A DNA stretch of 64,000 nt from contig CANAAV010000001.1 of assembly GCA_947346365.1 (NCBI GenBank), positions 1 through 64,000 of the forward strand, read 5' to 3'. Position numbers and translations under genes: made by a program. The notes below the pieces were generated by a model, which did not search any database, was not told the origin of the DNA, and worked only from the letters and a program-made list of their open reading frames with translations. The DNA comes from an uncultured Flavonifractor sp. GTDB taxonomy: Bacteria > Bacillota > Clostridia > Oscillospirales > Oscillospiraceae. This document shows positions 33,060 to 42,966 of this stretch, in pieces. Every line of letters begins with the position of its first letter. Within the stretch, counting starts at the first letter, position 1.

Positions 33060-33111
33060 CCTTAATCATTAAGGAATTGCCTATTTTAGCCCTTTTTGCT
33101 GGAAAAGTCAA
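33060..33111 (-). promoter_or_regulatory. Promoter and palindromic operator of the marR-ABC operon
   Basis: On the minus strand TTGACT (33106-33111) and TAAAAT (33083-33088) are 17 bp apart. The perfect 15-bp palindrome CCTTAATCATTAAGG (33060-33074) covers the start-site region, an ideal place for MarR repression. Confidence 0.82.
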
Positions 33112-33133
33112 GGAAGAATTTGTGAACGTTTTC

Positions 33134-33170
33134 CCCACCGGACGGAAACTGTCCGCACCGGTGGGTTTTA
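33134..33170 (+). other. Hairpin with T-rich tail upstream of secA
   Basis: CCCACCGG pairs with CCGGTGGG around an inner GGAC/GTCC stem and is followed by TTTTATT. No plus-strand gene precedes it closely, so it may be an insulator. The secA promoter probably lies after it, with a -10-like TATACTT near 33210. Confidence 0.5.
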
Positions 33171-33286
33171 TTCACAATTTCCCCTTTTTTATTGGCGGGA
33201 AGTGTGCTATACTTATAAACTGAATCAGTATCCATATGAGATAACGGCCCCTGGGGCCTGAAATTGGGAAAGGTGAACAGACAGAC

Positions 33287-36034
33287 ATGGGACTTTTAAA
33301 AAAGCTCTTTGGCACCACCTCGGAAAAAGAAGTGCGCGCCATCCGGCCCATTGTGGACAGGATTGAGGCGCTGGAGGAGGAGTATTCCGCCCTGACAGAC
33401 CAGCAGCTTCAGGCCAAGACACCGGAATTTAAGCGCCGCCTGGAGCAGGGCGAGAGCCTGGACGATCTCCTGCCGGAGGCCTTTGCCGCCTGCCGGGAGG
33501 CCGCGTGGCGGGTGCTGGGGATGAAGCCTTACCGGGTGCAGCTCATCGGCGGCGTCATCCTCCACCAGGGGCGCATTGCCGAGATGAAGACCGGCGAGGG
33601 CAAAACCCTGGTGGCCACCCTGCCCGCCTACCTGAATGCCTTGGCGGGAGAAGGGGTTCACATTGTTACGGTGAACGATTACCTGGCCAAGCGCGACAGC
33701 GAATGGATGGGCAAGGTCTACCGCTTTATGGGCCTCACCGTGGGCCTGGTGATCCACGACGTGGAGCCCAAGCAGCGCAAGTCCGCCTATGACGCGGACA
33801 TCACCTATGGCACCAACAATGAGTTCGGCTTTGACTACCTGCGGGACAATATGGCCATTTACGCCAGCGAGATGGTCCAGCGGGGACACGCCTTCGCCAT
33901 TGTGGACGAGGTGGACTCCATTCTCATCGACGAGGCCCGTACCCCCCTCATTATCTCCGGACAGGGGGACAAGTCCACCCAGCTGTACACCATCGTGGAT
34001 TCCTTTGTCTCCCGGCTGAAGGGCCAGCGGGTCACCAGCGTGGACACGAAAGAGGAAGAGGACCCGGACGTGGACGCCGACTATATTGTGGACGAGAAGG
34101 CCCGCACCGTCACCCTCACCGCCCGGGGCATCGCCAAGGCGGAGCAGCAGTTCCAGCTGGAGAACCTGGCCGATCCGGAGAACACCACCCTCTCCCATCA
34201 CATCAACCAGGCGATTCGGGCCCGGGGCCTGATGAAGCGGGACGTGGACTACGTGGTCAAGGACGGCGAGGTCATTATCGTAGACGAGTTCACAGGGCGG
34301 CTGATGTACGGCCGGCGGTATTCCGAGGGCTTGCACCAGGCGATCGAGGCCAAGGAGCGCGTCGAGGTGGCGCGGGAGTCCAAAACCCTGGCTACCATCA
34401 CCTTCCAGAACTATTTCCGCCTGTACGGCAAGCTCTCGGGCATGACGGGCACCGCCATGACCGAGGAGGAGGAGTTCGGCACGATCTACGCGCTGGACAT
34501 TGTGGAGATCCCCACCAACAAGCCCCTGGCCCGGAAGGACAACCCAGACGTGGTATACAAAAATGAGGCGGGCAAGCTGCGGGCCATTGTCAACCAGATT
34601 GCCCAATGCCACGAAAAGGGCCAGCCGGTGCTGGTGGGCACCATCTCCATTGAAAAGTCCGAGCAGCTCTCTGCCATGCTCAAGCGCCGGGGCATCAAGC
34701 ACAACGTGCTCAACGCCAAGTTCCATGAAAAAGAGGCGGAGATCGTGGCCCAGGCGGGCAAGTTCGGGGCGGTCACCGTGGCCACCAACATGGCCGGCCG
34801 CGGTACGGACATTATGCTGGGCGGCAACGCGGAATTTCTGGCCAAGGCCGACCTGCGCAGGGCGGGACTCAGCGACGAGCTGATCGCCGAGGCCACCGGC
34901 TTTGCCGAGACGGACAACCAGGAGATTTTGGATGCCCGGCGGCGCTATGCCGAGGCCGAGGCCAAATATAAGGCCGAGATTCAGGAGGAGGCCGACAAGG
35001 TGCGCCAGGCGGGCGGGCTGTTTATCCTGGGCACCGAGCGCCACGAGTCCCGCCGGATTGACAACCAGCTCCGGGGCCGGGCGGGCCGCCAGGGAGACCC
35101 TGGCGAGAGCCGGTTCTACCTCTCCCTGGAGGACGACATCATGCGATTGTTCGGCACCGACCGGGTGAGCAATATGATGGAGCGCCTGGGGGTGGACGAG
35201 GATACCCCCATTGACGCCAAGATCCTCTCCGGCGCCATTGAGAACGCCCAGAAGCAGGTGGAGTCCCGGAACTTCCAGACCCGTAAGACGGTGCTGGAGT
35301 ACGACGATGTGATGAACACCCAGCGTAAGGTGATCTATGAGCAGCGCCGGAAGGTTCTGGACGGCGAAAACCTGAAAGAGTCGGTTCAAAACATGCTTAC
35401 CAGCGTCATCGCCAACGAGGTGCAGGCCCACATGGGCGAGCAGAAACACATGGACGCCGAGGGCTGGCGGGAGACCTGCGCCCAGTTCCGGGGCGTGTTC
35501 CTGCGGCCCGAGGAGCTCAAGTTCACCGAAAGCGAGCTGGAGGGCTACGACGCGGCTGGCCTGGAGGAGCTGCTGCACACCCGCGCGGCGGAGGTATACG
35601 CCCAGAAGGAGCGCGCGTTGGGGGAGGCGCTGATGCGGGAGCTGGAGCGGGTGATGATGCTGCGGGTGGTAGACGAGTACTGGATGGACCATTTGGACAA
35701 CATGACGGAGCTGCGCCAGGGCATCGGCCTGCGGGCCTACGGACAGAGCGATCCGGTGGTGGAGTACAAGCGCGAGGGTTATGACATGTTCGAGCAGATG
35801 ATCGCCGCCATTCAGGAGGAGACCCTGCGCCGGGTCTATCTGGCCCGGCTCCAGACCGGAGGGAGCGTGAAGCGCGAGCGGGTGGCAAAGGTTACCGGCG
35901 AGAGCGCCGGCGGAGACCAGACGGTGAAAAAGCAGCCGGTGAAAAAGGACAAGAAACCGGGCCGCAACGATCCCTGCCCCTGCGGCAGCGGGAAGAAATA
36001 TAAAAAGTGCTGCGGAATGCACGAGAATGACTGA
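33287..36034 (+). CDS. secA: Preprotein translocase ATPase SecA (complete)
   Basis: The 915-residue motor of the Sec pathway has Walker [16 protein letters not shown] near residue 100 and [16 protein letters not shown] (Walker B). The preprotein cross-linking domain, DEAD-box helicase motifs ([46 protein letters not shown]), scaffold and wing domains follow. It ends in a SEC-C zinc motif of standard spacing ([14 protein letters not shown]). The start is ATG after GGGAAAGGTG. The gene is followed by pgeF, as at the window's left end, where a second SecA with a divergent C-terminus ends. Because both carry the SEC-C domain, neither looks like an accessory SecA2. Confidence 0.97.
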   Translation: MGLLKKLFGTTSEKEVRAIRPIVDRIEALEEEYSALTDQQLQAKTPEFKRRLEQGESLDDLLPEAFAACREAAWRVLGMKPYRVQLIGGVILHQGRIAEMKTGEGKTLVATLPAYLNALAGEGVHIVTVNDYLAKRDSEWMGKVYRFMGLTVGLVIHDVEPKQRKSAYDADITYGTNNEFGFDYLRDNMAIYASEMVQRGHAFAIVDEVDSILIDEARTPLIISGQGDKSTQLYTIVDSFVSRLKGQRVTSVDTKEEEDPDVDADYIVDEKARTVTLTARGIAKAEQQFQLENLADPENTTLSHHINQAIRARGLMKRDVDYVVKDGEVIIVDEFTGRLMYGRRYSEGLHQAIEAKERVEVARESKTLATITFQNYFRLYGKLSGMTGTAMTEEEEFGTIYALDIVEIPTNKPLARKDNPDVVYKNEAGKLRAIVNQIAQCHEKGQPVLVGTISIEKSEQLSAMLKRRGIKHNVLNAKFHEKEAEIVAQAGKFGAVTVATNMAGRGTDIMLGGNAEFLAKADLRRAGLSDELIAEATGFAETDNQEILDARRRYAEAEAKYKAEIQEEADKVRQAGGLFILGTERHESRRIDNQLRGRAGRQGDPGESRFYLSLEDDIMRLFGTDRVSNMMERLGVDEDTPIDAKILSGAIENAQKQVESRNFQTRKTVLEYDDVMNTQRKVIYEQRRKVLDGENLKESVQNMLTSVIANEVQAHMGEQKHMDAEGWRETCAQFRGVFLRPEELKFTESELEGYDAAGLEELLHTRAAEVYAQKERALGEALMRELERVMMLRVVDEYWMDHLDNMTELRQGIGLRAYGQSDPVVEYKREGYDMFEQMIAAIQEETLRRVYLARLQTGGSVKRERVAKVTGESAGGDQTVKKQPVKKDKKPGRNDPCPCGSGKKYKKCCGMHEND

Positions 36035-36102
36035 GCCTGTCCCCTCTCTGTGTGCGGCAGACAGACTGAAACGGCGCGAAGGGCGCCCTGGGAGGACATT
36101 TT

Positions 36103-36915
36103 ATGACCATCACTGAGCACAGCGTAAACGGCGTGGTGTATCTGGCCGCCGGCGGGTTTCATACCGCCGGCGGTGCGGTCCATGGCTTTTCTACCCGCCT
36201 GGGCGGCGTATCCCAGGGGATCTATTCCTCTTTAAATTTAGGCGCAAACCGGGGGGACGACCCGGAATGTGTGCGGGAAAATTACCGGCGGTTTTGCGCC
36301 GCCATCGGGACGAAGCCGGAGAACGTGGTTTTTTCCAGCCAGGTCCACGGCTGCGGCGTACGGGTTGTCACCACGGCCGACAGGGGCAAGGGCCTGGAGC
36401 GTGAGGTGGACTACGAGGCTGACGCGCTGGTGACGGATGTGCCCGGTCTGGCTCTGACGGTTTTTTCCGCCGACTGCCTGCCCATTTTGCTCTATGACCC
36501 GGTGCGGCGGGCGGCGGGGGCGGCCCACGCGGGGTGGCGGGGGACTTCTCTGGGGGTAGTCACCCAGACGGTGGAGCGCATGTGCGCCTGCTATGGCTGC
36601 CGGGCGGAGGATATTTTGGCGGCAATCGGGCCGGGAATCTCCAAATGCTGCTTTGAGACCCATGAGGATGTGCCCAACGCCATGACCGAGGCGCTGGGCG
36701 CCAGCGCCCTGCAATTTATAGAAATGCTGCCCACCGGGAAGTTCCGGGTGGACTTGAAAGGGCTCAACGCCAAGCGGCTGGAGGATGCGGGGCTTCTGAA
36801 GGAGCATATTGCCGTCTCCCCCGATTGTACGGCCTGCCGGCCGGAACAGTACTGGTCCCACCGGGTCACCTGCGGAAAGCGGGGCAGCCAGGCGGCGATG
36901 ATCGCGCTGGTGTGA
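36103..36915 (+). CDS. pgeF: Peptidoglycan editing factor PgeF (second copy)
   Basis: This 270-residue YfiH/laccase-domain protein has the same length as the copy at 444-1256. It has the same landmarks: VHGFSTRLGGVSQG, SQVHGCGV, FSADCLPILLYDPVRR, HAGWRGT and KCCFETHEDVPNAMTEAL. The two are clearly paralogues but differ at nearly half of the positions, so the duplication is old or one copy was acquired. GGGAGGAC precedes the ATG. The next gene starts 3 bases after its stop. Confidence 0.92.
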   Translation: MTITEHSVNGVVYLAAGGFHTAGGAVHGFSTRLGGVSQGIYSSLNLGANRGDDPECVRENYRRFCAAIGTKPENVVFSSQVHGCGVRVVTTADRGKGLEREVDYEADALVTDVPGLALTVFSADCLPILLYDPVRRAAGAAHAGWRGTSLGVVTQTVERMCACYGCRAEDILAAIGPGISKCCFETHEDVPNAMTEALGASALQFIEMLPTGKFRVDLKGLNAKRLEDAGLLKEHIAVSPDCTACRPEQYWSHRVTCGKRGSQAAMIALV

Positions 36916-36918
36916 CCG

Positions 36919-38457
36919 GTGAAGCGCCGTGGATACCGCATACTGCCGGCGCTGGCGGTACTGCTGGCAGTTCTGGCCGGATGCGGGGAGAAGCCGGCCC
37001 CCATTGTGGAGCCCACGCCCACTCCGGCCCCCAGCGCCGCCCCGGCGCCGGCAGAATTTGCCCTGGTCTGCTACCCGGACAGCAGCTTCCACCCCCTGAC
37101 GGGGGACAACCGGACCAACCTGAGCCTAGGCGGGTTGCTGTATGAGGGACTGTTTGCCCTGGACAGCCATTTCCAGCCGCAGCCGGTCCTGTGCCGGGAG
37201 TTTACCATGTCGGAGGACGCCTGCGTGTGGAGCTTTACCCTGCGCGCACAGGCCGCGTTTTCCGACGGGAGCCCGTTGAGCGCCCAGACGGCGGCGGCCT
37301 GTCTGAACCAGGCCCGGACCAGCCCCCTCTACGCCGGACGGCTCTCGGATGTCTCCACGGTGAGAGCGGAGGGGGAGCGCGTGGTGATTACGCTGCGCGC
37401 CCCCAACGGAAACCTGCCCGCTCTACTGGACGTACCCATCTGCTTGGGAGAGGGACAGCGCCCCCTGGGTACGGGCCCTTACCGGCTGTCGGAGGAGGGG
37501 GACGGGCTGTTTCTCCAGGCCAGAAGCGACTGGTGGCAGGGAGGGACGCCGCCCCGGGACAAAATTCCTCTGCACCCCCTGCGCACGGCGGACGAGATGA
37601 TTCAGGCTTTTGATACCCGTCTGGCGTCGCTGGTGTCCACCGACCTGACCGCCAGCAACGCCCTGGGCTTTTCCGGGAGCTTTGAGACGACCGACTACCC
37701 CACCAGCGTGATGCTGTTTCTTGGCTTTAACCTCCGGCAAGGCCCCTGCCAGGACGCCGTGGTGCGTCAGGCCCTTCAGCGGGCGGCCGACCGGGAGGCC
37801 ATAGTGGCGGGGGCGCTGTCCCGCCACGCCCAGAGCGCGGCTCTGCCTGCGGCGCCGGGGTCCCCTCTTTATCACGAGGACCTGGCGCGGGAGCTATCGT
37901 TTGACCTGAGCGCCGCCGCCGCTGTGCTGGAGGGCGGCGGCTGGCGTACGGGAGAGGACGGAGTGCTAGAGCGGGGCCGGGAGCGGCTGGAGCTGAAGCT
38001 GGTGATTTCCAGCGGCAGCGCCGCCCGCTCTGCCGTGGGGGAGCTCCTGGCGGCGGATTTGCAGCGGCTGGGTGCCGCCGTGACGGTGTGCCGGCTGGAC
38101 TGGGACGATTATCTCTCCGCTTTGGCACAGGGAGAGTTTGACCTGTACTTGGGAGAAGTGCGCATGACGGCGGACTTTAACCCTGCGGCGCTGCTCAGGC
38201 CGGAAGGGGCACTGAATTACGGCGGTTATCAGGATGAGGAGGCCCAGGCGCTGCTGAAGGCGTTCCAGGCGGCTTCGGGCCAGGCCAGAAGCCTGGCCGC
38301 AAAGACGCTGTACCGCCGCCTGGCGGAGGAGCCGCCCCTTGTGGCGCTCGGCTTTAAAAATTGGTCGCTGCTCACGCAATGGCGGCAGATCTCCGGCCTG
38401 ACGCCGACCCAGCAGAATATATTTTACCAATTCGCTGATTGGACCATTGTGGAATAG
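36919..38457 (+). CDS. Family 5 extracellular solute-binding lipoprotein (peptide/nickel type)
   Basis: The 512-residue lipoprotein has a signal peptide with the lipobox LAGC (Cys22), a Pro/Ala-rich linker, then the DppA/OppA fold. Visible parts include GLLYEGLFALDSHFQPQPVL, VWSFTLRAQAAFSDGSPLSA, GTGPYRLSEEG, the family segment VVRQALQRAADREAIVAGAL and a C-terminal closing domain. Such proteins feed peptides or nickel to ABC permeases, but no permease or ATPase gene is near. It may pair with a transporter elsewhere or act as a sensor. The GTG start lies 3 bases after pgeF, and purL follows 36 bp downstream. Confidence 0.88.
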   Translation: MKRRGYRILPALAVLLAVLAGCGEKPAPIVEPTPTPAPSAAPAPAEFALVCYPDSSFHPLTGDNRTNLSLGGLLYEGLFALDSHFQPQPVLCREFTMSEDACVWSFTLRAQAAFSDGSPLSAQTAAACLNQARTSPLYAGRLSDVSTVRAEGERVVITLRAPNGNLPALLDVPICLGEGQRPLGTGPYRLSEEGDGLFLQARSDWWQGGTPPRDKIPLHPLRTADEMIQAFDTRLASLVSTDLTASNALGFSGSFETTDYPTSVMLFLGFNLRQGPCQDAVVRQALQRAADREAIVAGALSRHAQSAALPAAPGSPLYHEDLARELSFDLSAAAAVLEGGGWRTGEDGVLERGRERLELKLVISSGSAARSAVGELLAADLQRLGAAVTVCRLDWDDYLSALAQGEFDLYLGEVRMTADFNPAALLRPEGALNYGGYQDEEAQALLKAFQAASGQARSLAAKTLYRRLAEEPPLVALGFKNWSLLTQWRQISGLTPTQQNIFYQFADWTIVE

Positions 38458-38493
38458 CGTGCCGGCACGCCAAAACGACAGGGGGATTTTGGA

Positions 38494-41400
38494 ATGGGAA
38501 GCGTATTGCGCTGTTTTGTGGAAAAGCGCCCCGGATTTGCCGTAGAGGCGGCGGGGCTGTACGGGCAGATGAAAGGCCCGCTGGACCTGAAAGGACTTAC
38601 CGGCGTGCGGGTGCTGATCCGCTACGATGTGGAGGGGATAGACGCAGCGGCGTACGCCGCCGCCCGTACCAGTATCCTGTCCGAGCCTCAGGTGGACGAC
38701 ATTTGGGAGGAGACGATGCCCCGGCCGCAGGCACCGTGCACGGTTTTGGCTGTGGAGGCCCTGCCGGGGCAGTATGACCAGCGGGCGGACTCCTGCGCCC
38801 AGTGCATCCAAATGATGACCGGCGGAGAGCGCCCGGCGGTCCGCTGCGCTACAGTATACCTGCTGGAAGGGGAACTGACCGGAGACGAGGTGGAGCGGGC
38901 CAGGGGGTATCTGATCAACCCGGTGGAGTGCCGCCAGGCGTCCCTGGACAAGCCCGCCACGCTGCGCCAGCAGTATGCCGCGCCCCGGAACGTCCCGGTG
39001 CTGGAGGGCTTTACGGACCTGGACCGGGGGGGACTGGGGGCGCTTTTGGAGCAATACGGACTTGCCATGGATCTGGGGGACCTGGAGTTTTTACAGGCCT
39101 ATTTCCGGGATGAGGAGAAGCGGGACCCCACGCTGACCGAGGTGCGGGTGGTGGATACATATTGGTCCGACCACTGCCGCCACACCACATTCTCCACCCA
39201 TCTGGAGGACATCAATGTGGACGCCTGCATCCAGGACCCCGCCGTTCGGGGGGCCTATGAGCGCTATCTCCTGGCCCGCGAGGAGGTCTACGGCAGGGAG
39301 CAGGCCGCCCGGCGGCCCCAGACCCTCATGGACATTGCCACCCTCGGGGCCAAGGTGCTCAAAAAGCGGGGCCTTCTGCCGGAGCTGGACGAGAGCGAGG
39401 AGATCAACGCCTGCTCGATCCACGTGCCCGCCCTGGTGGACGGGCAGGAGCAGGATTGGCTGCTGATGTTTAAAAATGAGACCCACAACCACCCCACGGA
39501 GATCGAGCCCTTCGGCGGCGCGGCCACCTGCATCGGCGGGTGTATCCGGGACCCCCTGTCCGGGCGGGCCTACGTACACCAGGCCATGCGCGTGACCGGC
39601 TGCGGCGATCCCCGCACGCCGCTGGAAAAAACCATTCCCGGCCGCCTGCCCCAGAGGAAGATCGCCCAGACGGCGGCGGCGGGCTACTCCTCCTACGGCA
39701 ATCAGATCGGCCTTGCCACCGGCCATGTGGCGGAGCTCTACCACGAGGGCTACACCGCCAAGCATCTGGAGTGCGGCGCGGTGGCGGCGGCGGTTCCGGC
39801 GGAAAATGTCCGCCGGGAGCGGCCCGCAGCGGGGGATGTGGTGATCCTGTTGGGTGGGCGCACCGGCCGGGACGGCATCGGAGGGGCCACGGGCTCCTCC
39901 AAGAGCCATGACCTCAAAAGCCTGGACACTATGGCCTGCGAGGTGCAGAAGGGCAACGCCCCGGAGGAGCGCAAGCTCCAGCGGCTGTTCCGGGACCGGG
40001 AGGTCGCCCGCCTCATTAAGCGTTGCAACGATTTCGGCGCGGGCGGAGTCAGCGTGGCCATCGGCGAGCTGGCGGACGGTCTGGAGATCGACCTGGACGC
40101 GGTGCGCAAAAAATACGACGGTCTGGACGGCACAGAGCTGGCCATCTCCGAAAGCCAGGAGCGCATGGCGGTGGTAGTGGCCCCCGAGGACGAAGCGGTT
40201 TTGATCGCCGCCGCGGAGCGGGAGAACCTGGAGGCCTACCGGGTGGCGGTGGTCACCGGGGAGCCCCGGATGGTTATGCGCTGGAAGGGGCAGAAGATCG
40301 CCGATTTGAGCCGGGACTTTCTGAATACCAACGGCGCGGTGAAACACGCCAGAGTCTTTGTGCCGAAGGCGGAGCCCGCGGCGCGGCCGCGCCGCAGGCT
40401 GGATTTGCGCGGAATGGCGTCCAGCCTGCGCTGCGCCTCCCGCCGGGGACTGACGGAGCGCTTTGACGGGTCCATCGGAGCGGGCAGCGTGCTGATGCCC
40501 TTTGGCGGCAAATACCAGCGTACGCCCGCCCAGGCGATGGCGGCCCTGCTGCCGGTGTGGCCGGAGCAGGAGACCGCTCAGGCCAGCGTTATGGCCTGGG
40601 GATGCGATCCGGAGGCGCTGTCCGCCGCCCCCTACCGGGGGGCCTATGATGCGGTGAGCGTCTCGCTGGCCAAGCTGGTGGCAGCGGGCGCGGATTATCA
40701 AAAGGCCTATTTAAGCCTACAGGAATTTTTTGAAAAGCTCCGGGATGAGCCGGAGCGCTGGGGGAAGCCCTTCGCCGCCCTGCTGGGAGCCCTGGACGCC
40801 CAGCTGGATTACGGCGCGGCGGCCATCGGCGGAAAGGACTCCATGTCCGGCTCCTTCCTGGACCGGGACGTGCCCCCCACTCTGATTTCTTTTGCTATCG
40901 CCCCTATCCTGGCGCAGGAGGTCGTCTCCCCCGAGTTTAAAGAGGCAGGGCACCCGGTATACCTGTTCGCCCCGGAGGAGGATTTGATAGGGGAGGGGTG
41001 GAAGGCGCTGCACGCCCTGTGCCAGGCGGGGAAGGTCAAGGCCGCCTGGGCGGTGGAGCACAGCGTCGCCGAGGGTGTGATGAACATGTCCTTTGGAAAC
41101 CGCATTGGCTTTACCTCCGGCGGGACAGAAAAGGACGGCTTCTGGGACGCGGCAGAGCCCTGGCCGGGGGCCATTCTGGCGGAGCTGACGGAGGATACGC
41201 ACGCCTATGGGGCCATCCGCATCGGCGTTACCACCGCCGAGCCTGTGATCAGCCTCAGCGGCGACAGCGCCCCGATTGACGAGCTGCTGAAGCTCAACGA
41301 GGGCGTCCTGGAGGAGATCTATCCCACCCGCACCCCTGCCGGGGGAACGGTGGAGCGCATCTCCTGCCTAGAGCGGTCTCCGGCGGTGTGCAGGCATAAA

Positions 41401-42204
41401 ACCGCCCGGCCCAAGGCGGTCATTCCCGTGTTTCCCGGTACCAACTGCGAGTATGACACGGCCCGGGCCTGCCTGCGGGCGGAGATCGAGCCGGAGATTT
41501 TGGTGGTGCGCAACCTGACCGCCTCCGCCCTGGAGGAGTCGGCCCAGGCGCTGGAACGGGCCATCCGGGGGGCGCAGATGGTCGTTCTCCCCGGCGGCTT
41601 TTCCGGCGGAGACGAGCCGGACGGCTCGGCCAAATTTATCTGCTCGCTCTTCCGGGGGGCGCGGCTTGCCGATACGGTCCACGATCTGCTCCAGCACCGG
41701 GACGGACTGATGCTGGGTATCTGCAACGGTTTCCAGGCGCTTATCAAGCTGGGATTGGTTCCCTTCGGGGAAATCCGCCCCATGGACCGGGACTGCCCCA
41801 CCCTGACCTACAATCAGATAGGCCGCCACCAGAGCCGCTATGTGACCACCCGCGTGGCATCTGTACGCTCCCCCTGGATGCTCAACAGCCAGGTGGGCGA
41901 TCTGCACACCATCCCCATTTCCCATGGGGAAGGCCGCTTTGTGGCGCCGCAGCCGGTCATTGAGGAGCTGGCCGCCAGGGGACAGATCGCCACCCAGTAT
42001 GTGGACATAGGCGGCGCACCGTCCATGGACATTGACGTCAACCCCAACGGCTCTATGGCCTGCATTGAGGGGATCTTTTCTCCGGACGGGCGGGTATTCG
42101 GCAAAATGGGCCACTCGGAGCGCCGGGGCGGCTTTGTGGGGCGCAACGTCCCCGGCAGCCGCTTCCAGCCCCTGTTTGAGAGCGGCGCGGCGTACTTTAA
42201 GTAA
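38494..42204 (+). CDS. purL: Phosphoribosylformylglycinamidine synthase, single-chain PurL
   Basis: The 1236-residue enzyme converts FGAR, ATP and glutamine to FGAM in purine synthesis. It is the long form that fuses the synthase and glutaminase parts. The N-terminal PurS-like region (about 1-150) is followed by two AIRS-type repeats with TYWSDHCRHTTFSTH, MFKNETHNHPTEIEPFGGAA and GGKDSMSGSF. The class I glutaminase domain has FPGTNCEYDTARA and the Cys nucleophile in LGICNGFQALIKLGLVP, with the His-Glu pair in HGEGRF. It is complete, with the clostridial layout. There is no purine riboswitch in the short gap upstream. Confidence 0.95.
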   Translation: MGSVLRCFVEKRPGFAVEAAGLYGQMKGPLDLKGLTGVRVLIRYDVEGIDAAAYAAARTSILSEPQVDDIWEETMPRPQAPCTVLAVEALPGQYDQRADSCAQCIQMMTGGERPAVRCATVYLLEGELTGDEVERARGYLINPVECRQASLDKPATLRQQYAAPRNVPVLEGFTDLDRGGLGALLEQYGLAMDLGDLEFLQAYFRDEEKRDPTLTEVRVVDTYWSDHCRHTTFSTHLEDINVDACIQDPAVRGAYERYLLAREEVYGREQAARRPQTLMDIATLGAKVLKKRGLLPELDESEEINACSIHVPALVDGQEQDWLLMFKNETHNHPTEIEPFGGAATCIGGCIRDPLSGRAYVHQAMRVTGCGDPRTPLEKTIPGRLPQRKIAQTAAAGYSSYGNQIGLATGHVAELYHEGYTAKHLECGAVAAAVPAENVRRERPAAGDVVILLGGRTGRDGIGGATGSSKSHDLKSLDTMACEVQKGNAPEERKLQRLFRDREVARLIKRCNDFGAGGVSVAIGELADGLEIDLDAVRKKYDGLDGTELAISESQERMAVVVAPEDEAVLIAAAERENLEAYRVAVVTGEPRMVMRWKGQKIADLSRDFLNTNGAVKHARVFVPKAEPAARPRRRLDLRGMASSLRCASRRGLTERFDGSIGAGSVLMPFGGKYQRTPAQAMAALLPVWPEQETAQASVMAWGCDPEALSAAPYRGAYDAVSVSLAKLVAAGADYQKAYLSLQEFFEKLRDEPERWGKPFAALLGALDAQLDYGAAAIGGKDSMSGSFLDRDVPPTLISFAIAPILAQEVVSPEFKEAGHPVYLFAPEEDLIGEGWKALHALCQAGKVKAAWAVEHSVAEGVMNMSFGNRIGFTSGGTEKDGFWDAAEPWPGAILAELTEDTHAYGAIRIGVTTAEPVISLSGDSAPIDELLKLNEGVLEEIYPTRTPAGGTVERISCLERSPAVCRHKTARPKAVIPVFPGTNCEYDTARACLRAEIEPEILVVRNLTASALEESAQALERAIRGAQMVVLPGGFSGGDEPDGSAKFICSLFRGARLADTVHDLLQHRDGLMLGICNGFQALIKLGLVPFGEIRPMDRDCPTLTYNQIGRHQSRYVTTRVASVRSPWMLNSQVGDLHTIPISHGEGRFVAPQPVIEELAARGQIATQYVDIGGAPSMDIDVNPNGSMACIEGIFSPDGRVFGKMGHSERRGGFVGRNVPGSRFQPLFESGAAYFK

Positions 42205-42269
42205 AAAGCGGGAAGCGGTGGGCGGACTTGCGCGCAGCGTTTTCCTATAAATTGACAGGAGGCAGCACC

Positions 42270-42860
42270 ATGGCACTGTTTTTAGAGCAGCCCCTTTTCT
42301 GGACCCGCCAGCCCCGGCACTTTGCGATTGAAGACGGCAATCTGCGCGTCACCACCCAGCCGGGGACCGACCTGTGGCAGCGGACCTACTATGGCTTTGA
42401 GAACGACAACGCCCCTGTGCTCCAGACCAGGACCCGTCAAGCGTACTTTTCCTTTGTGGTCAGGACCCAGTTTGAAAGCAAACGGCGCTTTGACCAGTGC
42501 GGAGTGGCCCTATACCTGGACAGTGAGAATTGGCTGAAGGCGTCTATTGAATATGAAAATGAGGACTATCAGCGGCTGGGCAGCGTCGTGACCAACCACG
42601 GCTATTCCGACTGGGCCACCACAGACATTCCCGCCTCGGTCAGAGAGATGTGGTACCGGCTCAGCCGCAGGGGAAGCGACTACTGCATAGAGTGCAGCGC
42701 TGACGGCGCGCACTTTAAGCAGATGCGCATCTGCCATTTGTGGGAAGGGGCGGAGGAGATCTCCTTCGGCGTGTATGCGTGCAGCCCAGAGGAGTCCTCC
42801 TTTCAGGCCGTTTTTTCTCAGATGCAGGTTACCGAATGCATGTGGAAGGCGCACGCATAA
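42270..42860 (+). CDS. DUF1349-family protein (concanavalin-like fold)
   Basis: The 196-residue protein matches DUF1349, a concanavalin/glucanase-like beta-sandwich family related to regulators of glycosyl hydrolases: FLEQPLFWTRQPRHFAIEDG, LQTRTRQAYFSFVVRTQFES, the core QCGVALYLDSENWLKASIEY and the end ISFGVYACSPEESSFQAVFS. It has no signal peptide. AGGAGG upstream sets the ATG at 42270. Its role is unknown, and nothing nearby is obviously carbohydrate-related. Confidence 0.85.
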   Translation: MALFLEQPLFWTRQPRHFAIEDGNLRVTTQPGTDLWQRTYYGFENDNAPVLQTRTRQAYFSFVVRTQFESKRRFDQCGVALYLDSENWLKASIEYENEDYQRLGSVVTNHGYSDWATTDIPASVREMWYRLSRRGSDYCIECSADGAHFKQMRICHLWEGAEEISFGVYACSPEESSFQAVFSQMQVTECMWKAHA

Positions 42861-42876
42861 AAAATTTTCCTGCCGC

Positions 42877-42905
42877 TGAAAGGATTGCCTCCGCTCCGGC
42901 GTATT
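42877..42905 (+). promoter_or_regulatory. Candidate ECF-type promoter for the secreted protein-sigma-anti-sigma operon
   Basis: TGAAAGG (42877-42883) and CGTATT (42900-42905) are 16 bp apart, in the general style of ECF -35/-10 pairs, and no sigma-A promoter is obvious. If correct, the sigma factor at 43447 would drive its own operon. Confidence 0.35.
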
Positions 42906-42966
42906 AGAGACGAAGGGCGTTGAAAACGCCCGCTGCATAATAATGAGGTACGGGAGGTTATTTTAG

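Noticed and set aside
33296..36022. Very long open frame (about 900 codons) antisense to secA
   Set aside because: It is a by-product of GC-rich codon use: low-complexity, no ribosome binding site, no recognisable domain, and it mirrors a clear housekeeping gene.
38458..38493. Purine riboswitch before purL
   Set aside because: Only 36 bp separate the genes, too little for the aptamer.
39091..40701. Long minus-strand frame opposite purL
   Set aside because: Shadow of the conserved PurL coding frame; no start signal and no domain.
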